A stretch of 64,000 nt of DNA from Pseudomonadota bacterium (lineage in GTDB: Bacteria > Pseudomonadota > Gammaproteobacteria > Xanthomonadales > Xanthomonadaceae): contig JAEWNY010000028.1 in assembly GCA_023461075.1 (NCBI GenBank), forward strand, positions 56,814 through 120,813, in the 5' to 3' direction. Under the pieces are notes generated by a model, which ran no database searches, had not been told where the DNA came from, and worked only from the letters and a program-made list of their open reading frames with translations. A program made the position numbers and the translations under genes. The number at the start of each line of letters is the position of its first letter. The first letter of the stretch is position 1. Positions 19,668 through 28,758 of this stretch are shown here, piece after piece.

Positions 19668-20252
19668 GTGCGACGCATCGACCCCTTCCTCATCGCCCTT
19701 TCCTTGGCAAGCCTGGCCTTTCTCGCATGGCCGACACCGGGCGAGTCGCAGCAGAAGGTCCGGCGATGCACCGCAGCCGACGGCAGCACCATCCTCACCG
19801 ACAAGCCCTGCGCTGCGATCGACGCGACCGATCGCATGCCTGACCTGCCGTCCGGCGGCATCTACGGACGCCCGCGTCGCGTCAGCTGCGCGCGCACGCT
19901 GGATGAGCTGAGTTACGAAGTCGCGTACGCGATCGACCTGCAGGATGCCAACCGCCTGGCTGGCGTCTACCACTGGGTCGGGATGGACAGCCGCAATGCC
20001 TACCGGGTGTTCAACCAGCTTGAGTCGATCGTCAAGCGTCCGCTGGTCGACATCGGGCCTGCGGGGGGCGGCATCGATGCCGAACCGCGCTGGGTCGAGG
20101 ATGCCGAAGGCAACCTGGTGCCGATCTATCCCAAGCCGCGAGCGCCGACCGGGCTCCGGCTGGAGCAATCGACGCGACGCGACGGCACCACCACCAGCCG
20201 TACGGTGTTTGGCCTGCGCCGGCATTTCGGCTGCCTCTGGATCAGCTTGTAG
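19668..20252 (+). CDS. Secreted DUF4124-like protein, paralogue 2
   Basis: 194 residues. The hydrophobic leader PFLIALSLASLAFLAWP is followed by a DUF4124-like module (KVRRCTAADGSTILTDKPCA) and the same downstream motif as the preceding gene (VYHWVGMDSRNAYRVFNQLE against SYHWLGLNHKDAKGILSRLE). It ends HFGCLWISL, also matching the GCYFARF tail of paralogue 1. The start is a GTG with a -10-like TAGATT six bases ahead. The function is unknown. Conservation of the cysteines and the YHW motif suggests a periplasmic binding or structural role. Confidence 0.72.
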   Translation: MRRIDPFLIALSLASLAFLAWPTPGESQQKVRRCTAADGSTILTDKPCAAIDATDRMPDLPSGGIYGRPRRVSCARTLDELSYEVAYAIDLQDANRLAGVYHWVGMDSRNAYRVFNQLESIVKRPLVDIGPAGGGIDAEPRWVEDAEGNLVPIYPKPRAPTGLRLEQSTRRDGTTTSRTVFGLRRHFGCLWISL

Positions 20253-20339
20253 CCGCGGGCCGCGTTACTTTGCCGCGCTGCGGTTTGCCCTGCCCGACTG
20301 CGGCGGGGGAAAATGCCGCGTTCAACATCGGAGCGCGCC

Positions 20340-21251
20340 ATGCAATATCCCGAATGGATCTGGCACAACGGGCAGATCAAGCCCTGGGCGGAAGCCACCA
20401 CCCACGTCATGGCGCATGCGTTGCACTACGGCTCCTCGGTGTTCGAAGGCATCCGCAGCTATGACACGCCGAAAGGCCCGGCCGTCTTCCGCCTGACCGA
20501 CCACAACCGCCGCCTGTTCGCCTCCGCGCGCATCTACGACATGCCGATGCCGTACACGGTGAACGAGATCAATGCCGCCTGTTTCGAGGTCTTGAAGAAG
20601 AACGCGCTTGGCGCCGCCTACCTGCGTCCGTTCGCATTCCGCGGCTTGGGCGGTTTCGGCCTGTCCGCCGATACGCCGACCGAGATGTCGGTGGCGGCCT
20701 GGAAGATGGGCCCCTACCTCGGCCCCGAGGCGCTGGAAAACGGCATCGATGCCTGCGTCTCCAGCTGGCAGCGATTCGCGCCCAACACGATTCCCGCCGG
20801 GGCCAAGGCCGGCGGCAACTACCTGTCCGGGCAACTGGTGGCGCGCGAAGCACGCCGGCTCGGCTTCGGTGAGGGCATCGCACTGGCTTCCACGGGACTG
20901 CTCAGCGAGGGTGCAGGCGAGAACCTATTCCTGGTCTTCAACGGCGAGTTGCACACCACGCCGGTCAGCGCGGCGCTGCTCAACGGCATCACCCGCAACA
21001 CCATCATCAACCTGGCGCAGCAGGCCGGCATCAAGGTCGTCGAACGCGACTTGCCGCGCGAATACCTGTACCTGTGCGATGAGTTGTTCATGTGCGGAAC
21101 CGCCGCCGAAATCACCCCGATCCGTTCGGTAGACGGCCGCATCATCGGCGAAGGCGTCGCGGGCCCGCTGACACGCCAGCTGCAACAGCTGTTCTTCGGC
21201 CTGTTCGATGGCTCGACGCCGGATGAGCATGGCTGGCTGGAGTACGTTTGA
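20340..21251 (+). CDS. ilvE: Branched-chain amino acid aminotransferase
   Basis: PLP enzyme for the last step of valine, leucine and isoleucine synthesis. 303 residues, close to the E. coli form. It has FEGIRSY, the PLP lysine in AGAKAGGNYLSG (K156), LLSEGAGENLF and FMCGTAAEITPIRSVD. The start at 20340 is chosen over an earlier ATG because GGAG lies at normal spacing and homologues begin here. A strong terminator follows, so it is probably a single-gene unit. Confidence 0.96.
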   Translation: MQYPEWIWHNGQIKPWAEATTHVMAHALHYGSSVFEGIRSYDTPKGPAVFRLTDHNRRLFASARIYDMPMPYTVNEINAACFEVLKKNALGAAYLRPFAFRGLGGFGLSADTPTEMSVAAWKMGPYLGPEALENGIDACVSSWQRFAPNTIPAGAKAGGNYLSGQLVAREARRLGFGEGIALASTGLLSEGAGENLFLVFNGELHTTPVSAALLNGITRNTIINLAQQAGIKVVERDLPREYLYLCDELFMCGTAAEITPIRSVDGRIIGEGVAGPLTRQLQQLFFGLFDGSTPDEHGWLEYV

Positions 21252-21272
21252 ACCGCCCGAACCTGACCCCGG

Positions 21273-21303
21273 GACGCCGCGCGCTTGCGCGGCGTTTTTT
21301 CTT
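21273..21303 (+). terminator. Intrinsic terminator after ilvE
   Basis: ACGCCGCGC pairs with GCGCGGCGT around a 4-base loop, followed by TTTTTT. Confidence 0.92.
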
Positions 21304-21318
21304 CGTTGAATCGATCGG

Positions 21319-22659
21319 CTATTGAAAGGAAAGCGTGGCGATGACGCCGCGTTCCTCGCCCGGAACCACGCGCACGTTCCAGCCGTAGAGATCACAAAGC
21401 CGGCGCACGATCGACAGGCCGATGCCCCCGCCATGCGTGTGTTCGGCATGCGCGCCGCGATAGCCGCGCTCGAACAGCCGCGCGGCTTCCTCGGCGGTGA
21501 GACCGGGGCCGGAATCGATGACATCGACCGAATCATCGGCGAGTCGCACTACCACCTCGCCGCTGTCGGTGTACTTGACCGCATTGCCGATCAGGTTGCC
21601 CAGCGCGACGCTGATCGCCGCCTCCGGCGCATCCACCACCAGACCCGGCTCCCCTTCTAGGCGCAGCTCCAAGGGTTTCCCGCGTAACTGAAGGCGGTGC
21701 GCGTCCAGCAGGTGGTCAGCCACCTTGGCCACGTCGGTCGCGCCATGGCCCCGCTCGTTGCGCGAGAGCTGCAGCAGCGCGCTGGTGAGATCGGTGCCGT
21801 TTTCCTGCGCGCGCTGGATGCGCAACAGCCGCTGCCGGGTCTTCTCGTCCAGGTTGTCCTGCGACAGCAGCAGTTCGGTGGCGCTCCTGATCACCGCCAG
21901 CGGCGTGCGCAATTCATGGCTGACATCGGCGTTGAACTCGCGGTCGCGCTGGACGACATCGGTGAGCCGGTCTGAATAATCGTCGAGCGCCTTGGCCAGC
22001 TCACCCACTTCGTCATCGGCGAAGTTGGGCGCGAGCAGTTCGGGATCGGAACTGCTGCCGGCGCGACGCAGGCGACGTGCAAGATCGGTCACCGGGCTCA
22101 TCACCTTGGAAGCCGACCACCAGCCCAGCAGCAGCGACAACACGCCGAACAGCAGCACCGCGAAGAACAACGCATTCTTGATGCGGGCCTCGGCGCGCAC
22201 CGCCTGGCCGCTGTTGTAGGCCAGGAAGAACCACGCCTTCTCGGTCTTGCGCACCGCCAGCATGTAGGGCGATGCGTTGCCGAACTCGTCGGTGCCGATC
22301 ATGTTGTGAATGCCGTCGTCAAGCACCGCCCATTCCGGCCGATTCTCGCGGGCGGTATCCCAGGTGCCGGCCGGATAGACGAAGGCCTTCATCTGGTCGA
22401 CTTCGACTTCCGGCGCGATGTTGGGATTGCCGGTTTCGTCGAACGTCTGGGCTGCGGCGGCGATGTTGCGGTTGAGCGTGTCGGCCACCAGCTCGTTCTG
22501 CACATTGGTGCGCACGAACTCGGTGGCGAAGGCGAACAGCAGGGTCAGGCCGAGGCCCAGCAGGAAGAACGACCAGATGATGCGGCTGCGCAGCCGCCGC
22601 CGCTGCGGACGCCGGGCCTTGCGCGGTGCGGATGCGGCGTCGGGATTACTGGCTGTCAT
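21319..22659 (-). CDS. Sensor histidine kinase
   Basis: 446 residues. A first membrane helix (about 28-48) is followed by a periplasmic sensor domain (about 50-160), a second helix (about 163-183), a HAMP-like linker, the dimerisation domain with DVSHELRTP (phospho-acceptor H248) and the ATPase domain with GNLIGNAVKY (N box), DSGPGLT (G1) and HGGGIGLSI (G2). Its start lies inside the end of the response regulator gene (14-base overlap), so the two form a standard operon. The signal is unknown. The sensor domain has no motif I recognise. Confidence 0.93.
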   Translation of the reverse strand: MTASNPDAASAPRKARRPQRRRLRSRIIWSFFLLGLGLTLLFAFATEFVRTNVQNELVADTLNRNIAAAAQTFDETGNPNIAPEVEVDQMKAFVYPAGTWDTARENRPEWAVLDDGIHNMIGTDEFGNASPYMLAVRKTEKAWFFLAYNSGQAVRAEARIKNALFFAVLLFGVLSLLLGWWSASKVMSPVTDLARRLRRAGSSSDPELLAPNFADDEVGELAKALDDYSDRLTDVVQRDREFNADVSHELRTPLAVIRSATELLLSQDNLDEKTRQRLLRIQRAQENGTDLTSALLQLSRNERGHGATDVAKVADHLLDAHRLQLRGKPLELRLEGEPGLVVDAPEAAISVALGNLIGNAVKYTDSGEVVVRLADDSVDVIDSGPGLTAEEAARLFERGYRGAHAEHTHGGGIGLSIVRRLCDLYGWNVRVVPGEERGVIATLSFQ

Positions 22660-23329
22660 CCGGTGGCGCGATGCGGTAGCCGATACCGTGGCGGGTCTGG
22701 ATCAACGGCGTGGGGAACGGCTTGTCGACCACGCTGCGCAGGCCGTGGATGTGCACGCGCAGCGAATCGGAATCCGGCAATTCCTCGCCCCAGACGCGTG
22801 TCTCCAGTTCCTGCCGGGTCACCACTGCGGGGCTGGCCTCCATCAATGCCTGCAGGATCTTGAGCGCGGTCGGGTTCAGCTGCAGCAGCTTGCCCTCGCG
22901 ACGCACTTCCAGCGTGTCGAGGTTGTATTCGAGGTCGGCGACTTCCAACTCGCGCGCCTGCACGCCCTTGCCGCGGCGCGAGAGTGCATTGAGCCGCACC
23001 TCCACTTCCTGCAGGGCGAAGGGCTTGATCAGGTAGTCGTCGGCACCGGATTCGAACCCCGCCAGCTTGTTGTCCAGCGTGTCGCGGGCGGTCAGCATCA
23101 ATACCGGGGTCTGCTTGCGCGCGTCGTTGCGCAGCTTGCGACACACCTCCAGGCCATCCATGCCCGGCAGGTTGAGATCGAGCACGATGGCATCGAATTC
23201 GTTGACCACCGCCAGGTGCAGGCCGGTCACGCCATCGGCGGCGAAATCGACCGTATGGCCGCGGTCCTCGAGGAAATCGCCGAGGTTGGCGGCGATGTCC
23301 TGGTTGTCTTCGATTACCAGAATGCGCAT
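22646..23329 (-). CDS. OmpR/PhoB family response regulator
   Basis: 227 residues. A receiver domain (about 1-120) with acidic pocket IEDN, phospho-aspartate D51 (IVLDLNLPG) and K in IKPF is followed by a winged-helix DNA-binding domain (about 128-222: LNPTALKILQALMEA, then SLRVHIHGLRSVVDKPF and TRHGIGYRI). It is the partner of the histidine kinase that follows with an overlapping start. Targets are unknown; it lies downstream of rimB-rimK on the same strand. Confidence 0.94.
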   Translation of the reverse strand: MRILVIEDNQDIAANLGDFLEDRGHTVDFAADGVTGLHLAVVNEFDAIVLDLNLPGMDGLEVCRKLRNDARKQTPVLMLTARDTLDNKLAGFESGADDYLIKPFALQEVEVRLNALSRRGKGVQARELEVADLEYNLDTLEVRREGKLLQLNPTALKILQALMEASPAVVTRQELETRVWGEELPDSDSLRVHIHGLRSVVDKPFPTPLIQTRHGIGYRIAPPDDSQ

Positions 23330-23381
23330 GCAAGGCTCCCGTGCTGTGGCGCGGGTCGGTCCGCGCGATATCCGGATTCTG

Positions 23382-24428
23382 TCACAACCCCTTCGACCGC
23401 TTTGTCGCGACGGAGTTCGGTGGGCGCGGGCGTTTGCCGTCGTTCTTGCCGGGTTTCCTGGCGGCCGGACCCTTGTCCGCCTTCTTGTCCGCCTTCTTGT
23501 CCGCCTTCTTGCCCGCTTTCTGGGCCGGCTTGCGGTTGCGCTTGATCGGCGCGGTCTCGCGGCTGGCGAACACGTGGTCGATGATGGTGCCGGCGATGTC
23601 GACGCCGGTCGCGCCCTCGATGCCCTCGAGTCCCGGCGAGGAATTGACCTCGAGCACCAGCGGCCCGCGCGACGAGCGGATCAGGTCGACGCCGGCAAGG
23701 CCGAGGCCGAGCACCTGCGCCGCGCGCACGGCGGTGGAGATCTCTTCGTCACTGGGTACGACCGCCACCGCGCTGCCGCCGCGATGCAGGTTGGAGCGGA
23801 AGTCGCCGCGCGGCGCCTGTCGCTTCATCGCGCCCACCACGTTGCCACCCACGACGAAACAACGCAGGTCCGCGCCCTTCGCTTCGGCGATGAATTCCTG
23901 CACCACGAACTGGGCGTACAGGCCGCGCAGCGCCTCGATCACCCCGCGCGAGGCGGAGAGTTTCTCGGTGAGGATCACGCCGGCGCCCTGGGTGCCTTCG
24001 TTCAACTTGATCACGTGCGGCGGCGGGCCGAGCATCGAGAGCAAGTCGGCGGTGTCATCCGGGTTGTCGCCGAACACCGTCGTCGGCAGGCCGATCCCCT
24101 GAGCCGCCAGCAATTGGTGTGCGCGCAGCTTGTCGCGCGCCTTGAGGATGGCATCGGACGGGTTCGGCGTGAACGCCCCCATCAACTCGAACTGGCGCAG
24201 CACCGCGCTTCCGTAGCGCGTCACCGAAGTGCCGATGCGCGGGATCACCGCGTTGTAGTCGGCCAGCGGCGCGCCCTTGTAGTGCATGTCGAAGCCGTCG
24301 CTGGAGATGTGCATGTAGCAGCGCAACGGATCGAGCACGCGCACGCTGTGCCCGCGCGCGCGCGCGGCCTCGACCAGCCTGCGGGTGGAGTAGAGCTTGC
24401 CGTTGCGGGAGAGGATCGCGAGCTTCAT
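23382..24428 (-). CDS. rimK: RimK-type ATP-grasp glutamate ligase with lysine-rich tail
   Basis: In E. coli RimK adds glutamates to the C-terminus of ribosomal protein S6. 348 residues. The ATP-grasp core (about 1-290) starts [20 protein letters not shown] and has [20 protein letters not shown] and [17 protein letters not shown]-terminal extension of about 50 residues follows, rich in lysine with a 4-residue repeat (KADK three times, from a 12-base tandem DNA repeat near 23476-23520). E. coli RimK lacks this tail. The start at 24428 overlaps the rimB stop (ATGA). A role in S6 modification is inferred from the family. Confidence 0.92.
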   Translation of the reverse strand: MKLAILSRNGKLYSTRRLVEAARARGHSVRVLDPLRCYMHISSDGFDMHYKGAPLADYNAVIPRIGTSVTRYGSAVLRQFELMGAFTPNPSDAILKARDKLRAHQLLAAQGIGLPTTVFGDNPDDTADLLSMLGPPPHVIKLNEGTQGAGVILTEKLSASRGVIEALRGLYAQFVVQEFIAEAKGADLRCFVVGGNVVGAMKRQAPRGDFRSNLHRGGSAVAVVPSDEEISTAVRAAQVLGLGLAGVDLIRSSRGPLVLEVNSSPGLEGIEGATGVDIAGTIIDHVFASRETAPIKRNRKPAQKAGKKADKKADKKADKGPAARKPGKNDGKRPRPPNSVATKRSKGL

Positions 24429-24886
24429 GGAAAAGAGGTCGGGGCGGGCTGCAAGCGCTTGCGATTGTGCAACCACGAGCGTGACGGATCGACCATGAAG
24501 GCCCCCTGCATGGCACTGCGCCCGAGCAGCATCGGCAACAGCATGCGGCCACGGTCAGCCAGGTTGAGTTCGATGTCGCGCTCGATCCCGGCCAGCAGCA
24601 GCCGGGTGCGGATGAAGGGCCGCATTGCGCAGTGGCCACCGGAATCGGTCACCGGCCGCTCGTCGATGAGGGCGGCGCTGGCCTCGATCAGTTTGCCGGC
24701 ACGCCGATCATGCAGGCGGAAGCCGATCCACGGCGCCCCGCCCTCGACGAAGCGCCATTGCGCATCGACATGCAGGCATGAACTTCGCGCACCGCTGTCG
24801 ATCTTGGCGCGCAGGCGGCGAATGCCCAAGGCGGGCAAATCGGCCCGTTCGCGCCAACCCAGTACCGTGCGGACATCGTCAAGCAT
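24425..24886 (-). CDS. rimB: RimB retropepsin-like protease (DUF785, 'ATP-dependent zinc protease' family)
   Basis: 153 residues with the family motif [15 protein letters not shown] (aspartate D30), which resembles retropepsin D-S/T-G sites, and later [18 protein letters not shown]. In Pseudomonas, RimB trims glutamates that RimK adds to S6, and the genes are linked. Here they share an ATGA overlap, so the pair is translated together. The start at 24886 has no strong ribosome site. Homologues begin near GWRE, so a start a few codons further on is possible. Confidence 0.85.
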   Translation of the reverse strand: MLDDVRTVLGWRERADLPALGIRRLRAKIDSGARSSCLHVDAQWRFVEGGAPWIGFRLHDRRAGKLIEASAALIDERPVTDSGGHCAMRPFIRTRLLLAGIERDIELNLADRGRMLLPMLLGRSAMQGAFMVDPSRSWLHNRKRLQPAPTSFP

Positions 24887-24912
24887 GCAGGCCTCGGCCA
24901 GGTATCCATCGA

Positions 24913-24951
24913 CGAAAAACGGCGACCCCGGGGAATTCCGGGATCGCCGTT
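24913..24951 (-). terminator. Intrinsic terminator after tRNA-Gly
   Basis: Read on the minus strand, ACGGCGATCCCGG pairs with CCGGGGTCGCCGT around an AATTCC loop, and is followed by TTTTC. It lies 9 bases after the tRNA CCA end. Confidence 0.88.
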
Positions 24952-24959
24952 GCCTTGAG

Positions 24960-25033
24960 TGGAGCGGGTGATGGGAATCGAACCCACGCTAGCAGCTTGG
25001 GAAGCTGCAGTTCTACCATTGAACTACACCCGC
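24960..25033 (-). tRNA. tRNA-Gly, anticodon CCC
   Basis: The 74-base RNA folds as a complete cloverleaf: acceptor GCGGGTG with CACCCGC, a D arm, the anticodon stem GCAGC/GCTGC around loop TTCCCAA (anticodon CCC), and a T arm with GGTTCGATTCC. The 3' CCA is encoded. It reads the GGG codon. It lies alone upstream of rimB, with its own terminator. Confidence 0.97.
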
Positions 25034-25091
25034 GTGGCTGGAAGTCTATGCCGCGCGCGGCGCGCTTGGCAACGCGCCGCGTCCACCGGCC

Positions 25092-26957
25092 TCAGAAGCG
25101 CTTGCCGATCGTGAGATAGGTGCTCATGTGGCTGCCGCCGTCCTGGCCCACGGTCAGCGAGCTGCCGGTGAGCATGTCCATGCCCCACAACTGGCTGCGC
25201 ACGCCATAGGTCAGCGTCGCGTACCCGTCATCGAACTTCGGCGCCGGCACCGCGTAGGGCATCGTGCCGGGCAGCGAGGTCATCTGTGCGTAGGCCTGGG
25301 TCGGCGCATCGCCCAGCTCGCGGTCGAAGGTCGCGCGCACGAACGGCTGCAGGTGGTCATTGATGCTGAAATCGGCCTGCCAGCCCAGCGAGGCCTGCAG
25401 CGAATCGAAGTCCTGCGCCGGGAATGCGAGCGCGGTCGACAGGTCTGCCTGCGATTCGGTGTAGCCGTCGATCTCGATTTTCTGCATCAGCACCCGCGCC
25501 ACCGGCCCATGGCTGAGACGGCCATGGTCGAAGCGCCAGCCACCGCTGACCCCGGCACTGAGGTTGTCGCCGCCGGCGCTGCCCTGGTGTGTGCGCATCG
25601 CCGGGCCCAGCCAGACATCGCGGTTGATGTCGAAATCGAGCTTGGTCCAGCCCATTTGAGCATCGACCCACGCCTGCTTGCCGTGCCAACCAACATGGCC
25701 GCCGATGCCGGCTTCCTTCTGCCGGTAATCGCCGCGGCGCGCGCCGTAATCGAGCGACTGCCGCCCGGCGTGGCCGAAGACACCGTAAGCGAACTCGCCG
25801 GCACGCTGGTCGGCGCCCACGGTCAGGGTCAGGCCACCGCCATCGACGCCATCGCCAGCCATGCCGCGCTTGTAGCGCTGGTTGTCGTAACGGATATCGC
25901 CCCAGACCCGCCAGCCCTCGAACGCCTGCCGGCTGTCGAAATGGTCGGCGATCATGTCGGCACGCAGCCGGCCGATCGTCGCAGCCGAGTGCGGCAAGAC
26001 GGCGATCTGCCGCGGGCCTTCGATGGTGGCGGTGGTGTAATCGGCCAGCAGCTTGTGCGCGGCGGTCGTTGGATGCACGCCATCGGCGAAGGCATAGGCC
26101 GATGCGGCATCTGCACTGACATAGCTGGTCGGGTTGCAGGTGAGCGATTGCGCGGTGATCTGCGGCTGGCACGCGGTGCCGGTGACGTTGCGGAAGTTGT
26201 AGGCGGAGGGATTGGCCGCCACCTCGCGCAGGAAGCTGAAGGTGTTCAGCGGGATCACCCGCAGGTTCTGCGCCGCCAATGCCGAATACAGCGCGTTGTT
26301 GTAGTTGGTGGCCAGCGCGGTGCCCTGCGCCGACGCGGCGGCCCCTTGTGCAAGGAAACCCGGGGTCATGCCGAGGTCGGGGATCGAGGGCACCAGCACG
26401 TACTGCGCGCCGGCCGCCTGCAGGCGCCCGACGATGCCGACCTGCGCGGCCACCGCGCCGCCAAGCGTGGCCTGCACCGGCGCTCCTGCGGTGATCGCGA
26501 ACAGGTCGTTGGCACCACCCCAGACCGTGTAGAGGGCATTGGGGTTCGCGACACCGCCGGTCCGCCGCAGGTATTCGGTGACCTGCGAATTGAGCGAGGG
26601 CGTATAGCCTAGCGCGCCGGTGACATCCGTGGCCACGCGGGCACCGCCGACTGCGTAGTTGTCGCCGCTATCGGCGCGCGGGGTGGCGCCGGTGGCCAAC
26701 CATGCGGTCTGGGCGTTGGTGCCGTAGTAATCGGCCAAGTATTCGGACCAGACCAGGCCGGGATTGGTGGTGAAACGCCCGGTCACCGACTGCGCGGAAG
26801 CCGGCATCAGCGGTCGGAAGTAGCCCGAGTCGGTCAGGCTGTCGCCGAAGAACACGGTCTCATCGAAGGTTTCGAAATGGGTCTGGGCAAAGCCCGGGGC
26901 GGCGGTGAATGCGAGGCTGGCGGCAAGGGCGAGCGGAAGACGTGCGATGCGGGTCAT
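25092..26957 (-). CDS. GDSL autotransporter esterase
   Basis: 621 residues. A signal peptide (cut after about 24, PGFAQ) is followed by a GDSL/SGNH lipase-esterase passenger (about 30-340) and a C-terminal beta-barrel (about 360-621) that ends in phenylalanine (LTIGKRF), as in autotransporters. Passenger motifs are FFGDSLTDSG (nucleophile S40), VWGGANDLF (block III) and FADGVHPTTAAH (block V, with D and H). It resembles EstA-type cell-surface esterases. The start at 26957 is chosen from the signal peptide; no ribosome site is visible. The substrate is unknown. Confidence 0.92.
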   Translation of the reverse strand: MTRIARLPLALAASLAFTAAPGFAQTHFETFDETVFFGDSLTDSGYFRPLMPASAQSVTGRFTTNPGLVWSEYLADYYGTNAQTAWLATGATPRADSGDNYAVGGARVATDVTGALGYTPSLNSQVTEYLRRTGGVANPNALYTVWGGANDLFAITAGAPVQATLGGAVAAQVGIVGRLQAAGAQYVLVPSIPDLGMTPGFLAQGAAASAQGTALATNYNNALYSALAAQNLRVIPLNTFSFLREVAANPSAYNFRNVTGTACQPQITAQSLTCNPTSYVSADAASAYAFADGVHPTTAAHKLLADYTTATIEGPRQIAVLPHSAATIGRLRADMIADHFDSRQAFEGWRVWGDIRYDNQRYKRGMAGDGVDGGGLTLTVGADQRAGEFAYGVFGHAGRQSLDYGARRGDYRQKEAGIGGHVGWHGKQAWVDAQMGWTKLDFDINRDVWLGPAMRTHQGSAGGDNLSAGVSGGWRFDHGRLSHGPVARVLMQKIEIDGYTESQADLSTALAFPAQDFDSLQASLGWQADFSINDHLQPFVRATFDRELGDAPTQAYAQMTSLPGTMPYAVPAPKFDDGYATLTYGVRSQLWGMDMLTGSSLTVGQDGGSHMSTYLTIGKRF

Positions 26958-27075
26958 GGAGGGCCGGATGGTTGCGTCGAAGTGACTGCCCGATGGTTCC
27001 ATGCCGTACGGCGCCGTACAAGCGGCGCTGCAACAGCTCATCGAGGTCCGGTTGGGTTTTCCCGAGCGCCGCCCC

Positions 27076-27081
27076 CACAAT
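27076..27081 (+). promoter_or_regulatory. -10 element placing the start site on the thiS ATG
   Basis: TTGGGT (27052-27057), an 18-base spacer, CACAAT, then six bases to the thiS ATG, and no Shine-Dalgarno sequence. A leaderless candidate. Confidence 0.4.
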
Positions 27082-27087
27082 GTCGGC

Positions 27088-27288
27088 ATGGACATCCAGC
27101 TCAATGGCGAAACCCGCAACCTGCCCGGACCGATGAGCCTTCAAGCCCTGTTGAACGATGAAGGCTTGGCCGAACGCCGGGTTGCGGTGGAAGTGAATGG
27201 CGAAATCGTTCCGCGCTCGCTGCACGGCACGCAGCTGTTGCAGGAAGGCGACGTCATCGAGATCGTGCACGCGCTGGGCGGGGGCTGA
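27088..27288 (+). CDS. thiS: Sulfur carrier protein ThiS
   Basis: 66 residues. A ubiquitin-like carrier that brings sulfur, as a C-terminal thiocarboxylate, to thiazole synthase. It ends in the required glycines (VHALGGG) and starts MDIQLNGETRNLPG. The ATG at 27088 is preferred to the earlier ATG because homologues begin here. Upstream I see no TPP riboswitch. thiG lies about 680 bases downstream, with a YdcH-like gene between. Confidence 0.93.
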   Translation: MDIQLNGETRNLPGPMSLQALLNDEGLAERRVAVEVNGEIVPRSLHGTQLLQEGDVIEIVHALGGG

Positions 27289-27616
27289 TACCCAAACCAG
27301 GCGCGATCTGGAACCGGCGGGTGTCATCCATGCAAGGTCATCGAGCCAGTTTTACGCAAACGTCATCCATCGACCAAAGCGGCCATTCTGCAGCGCGAAT
27401 AACGGCTTCCTAACCCCAGTCCGATCCGCCGATGAACGGTGATCGCTCCCCATTGCATCGGTCGCGAAAGCGGGAGTAAGGTGGAATCGCCGACGCGGCC
27501 AACGCCGGTCTGCTCCGGATGCCCTTGATGCCGCGGCTATATTGCCGCCCGCCCGCATCCCCTGCGATCGGCCGCGCTGCGCCGGCATCGTCCGCCACGC
27601 AGAAAGGAGGTTTCGC
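27289..27616. other. Noncoding spacer between thiS and the YdcH-like gene
   Basis: No convincing gene. It holds TATATT at 27538-27543, a plausible -10 for the next gene, and AAAGGAGG at 27603-27610. Nothing resembling a riboswitch, tRNA or terminator was found. Confidence 0.5.
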
Positions 27617-27835
27617 ATGTTCGAAGACCGCTCGCAGAGCGATGTGGATAGCCTGATGAAGAAGAGCACCGAGTTCCGGCAGCTCTATTTCCACCATCAG
27701 GAGTTGGACAAGAAGGTCGATGATGCCGAGCACGGCATCCTCCCGCTCGGCGACAACGAGCTGACCCAGATGAAGCGCGAGAAGCTGGTCGCCAAGCAGC
27801 GCCTGCTTCGGCTCGCCGACGACATCCAGGCCTAG
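27617..27835 (+). CDS. YdcH/DUF465 family small protein
   Basis: 72 residues, all helical. It starts MFEDRSQSDVDSLMKKSTEF and has the family pattern H-x-E-L-D-K-x-[VI] (HHQELDKKVDD) and LKREKLVAKQRLL-type residues (MKREKLVAKQRLLRL). DUF465 proteins are short coiled coils with no settled function. The ATG has a near-perfect AAAGGAGG ribosome site, so it is probably well translated. It sits between thiS and thiG on the same strand, but its own promoter (TATATT at 27538) suggests it is independent of the thiamine genes. Confidence 0.87.
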   Translation: MFEDRSQSDVDSLMKKSTEFRQLYFHHQELDKKVDDAEHGILPLGDNELTQMKREKLVAKQRLLRLADDIQA

Positions 27836-27951
27836 CGACAGACGCAGGCATCCCCGCGTAGCCATCAGGAGCGATGGCTGCGCGGGTCCAGGCAAGGCCC
27901 GGCATCCATCCGCATCACGCGACCATGCGCTCGCCGCGACATCGCGCCTGC

Positions 27952-27957
27952 CATAAT
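27952..27957 (+). promoter_or_regulatory. -10 element placing the start site on the thiG ATG
   Basis: CATAAT followed by TCACGG and the thiG ATG. The 12 bases AATTCACGGATG are identical to those at the RND adaptor start (39798-39787, minus strand). No Shine-Dalgarno sequence is visible. Confidence 0.45.
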
Positions 27958-27963
27958 TCACGG

Positions 27964-28758
27964 ATGCACCCATTCACCGATCCCAAGCCGCTGGTCATCG
28001 CCGGCAAGACGTATGCCTCGCGCCTGCTGACCGGCACCGGCAAGTTCAAGGACCTCGAAGAAACCCGCGCCGCGACCGAAGCCGCAGGCGCCGAGATCGT
28101 CACCGTCGCCATTCGTCGATCAAACATCGGCCAGAACCCGGGCGAGCCCAACCTGCTCGACGTGCTGCCGCCGGAGCGCTACACCATCCTGCCCAATACC
28201 GCCGGCTGCTACACCGCCGACGACGCGGTGCGCACCTGCCGCCTGGCGCGCGAATTGCTGGACGGCCACAACCTCGTCAAGCTTGAAGTGCTGGGCGATC
28301 AGCGCACGCTGTACCCCGACGTAGTGCAGACCCTCACGGCCGCGGAGACACTGGTGCGGGACGGGTTCGATGTCATGGTCTACACCAGCGACGATCCGCT
28401 GCTGTGCAAGCGGCTGGAAGAAATCGGCTGCGTGGCGGTGATGCCGCTGGCCGCGCCGATCGGCTCGGGACTCGGTATCCAGAACAAATACAACCTGATC
28501 GAAATCGTCGAGCAGGCGAACGTGCCGATCATCGTCGATGCCGGCGTCGGTACCGCCAGCGATGCGGCGATCGCGATGGAGCTGGGCTGCGATGGTGTGC
28601 TGATGAACACCGCCATTGCCGGCGCGCGCGAACCGGTGCGGATGGCGCATGCGATGAAACTCGCGATCGAGGCCGGACGCGCGGCGTTCCTGGCCGGGCG
28701 CATCCCGCGCAAGCGCTTTGCCAGTGCTTCATCGCCGGTGGATGGGTTGATTGGGTGA
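27964..28758 (+). CDS. thiG: Thiazole synthase
   Basis: Forms the thiazole phosphate of thiamine from deoxyxylulose phosphate, dehydroglycine and ThiS-thiocarboxylate. 264 residues with [16 protein letters not shown], the Schiff-base lysine in [10 protein letters not shown] (K106), and the phosphate-binding [20 protein letters not shown]. The start at 27964 is inferred from homologues and from the -10 placement. The stop overlaps the trmB start (GTGA). thiH or thiO, needed for dehydroglycine, is not in the window. Confidence 0.96.
   Translation: MHPFTDPKPLVIAGKTYASRLLTGTGKFKDLEETRAATEAAGAEIVTVAIRRSNIGQNPGEPNLLDVLPPERYTILPNTAGCYTADDAVRTCRLARELLDGHNLVKLEVLGDQRTLYPDVVQTLTAAETLVRDGFDVMVYTSDDPLLCKRLEEIGCVAVMPLAAPIGSGLGIQNKYNLIEIVEQANVPIIVDAGVGTASDAAIAMELGCDGVLMNTAIAGAREPVRMAHAMKLAIEAGRAAFLAGRIPRKRFASASSPVDGLIG

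Noticed and set aside
23476..23520. Short tandem repeat as a possible CRISPR or regulatory repeat
   Set aside because: It is in frame inside rimK and encodes the KADK repeat.
26958..27087. TPP riboswitch upstream of thiS
   Set aside because: No CTGAGA / ACCTGAT-type core on the plus strand.
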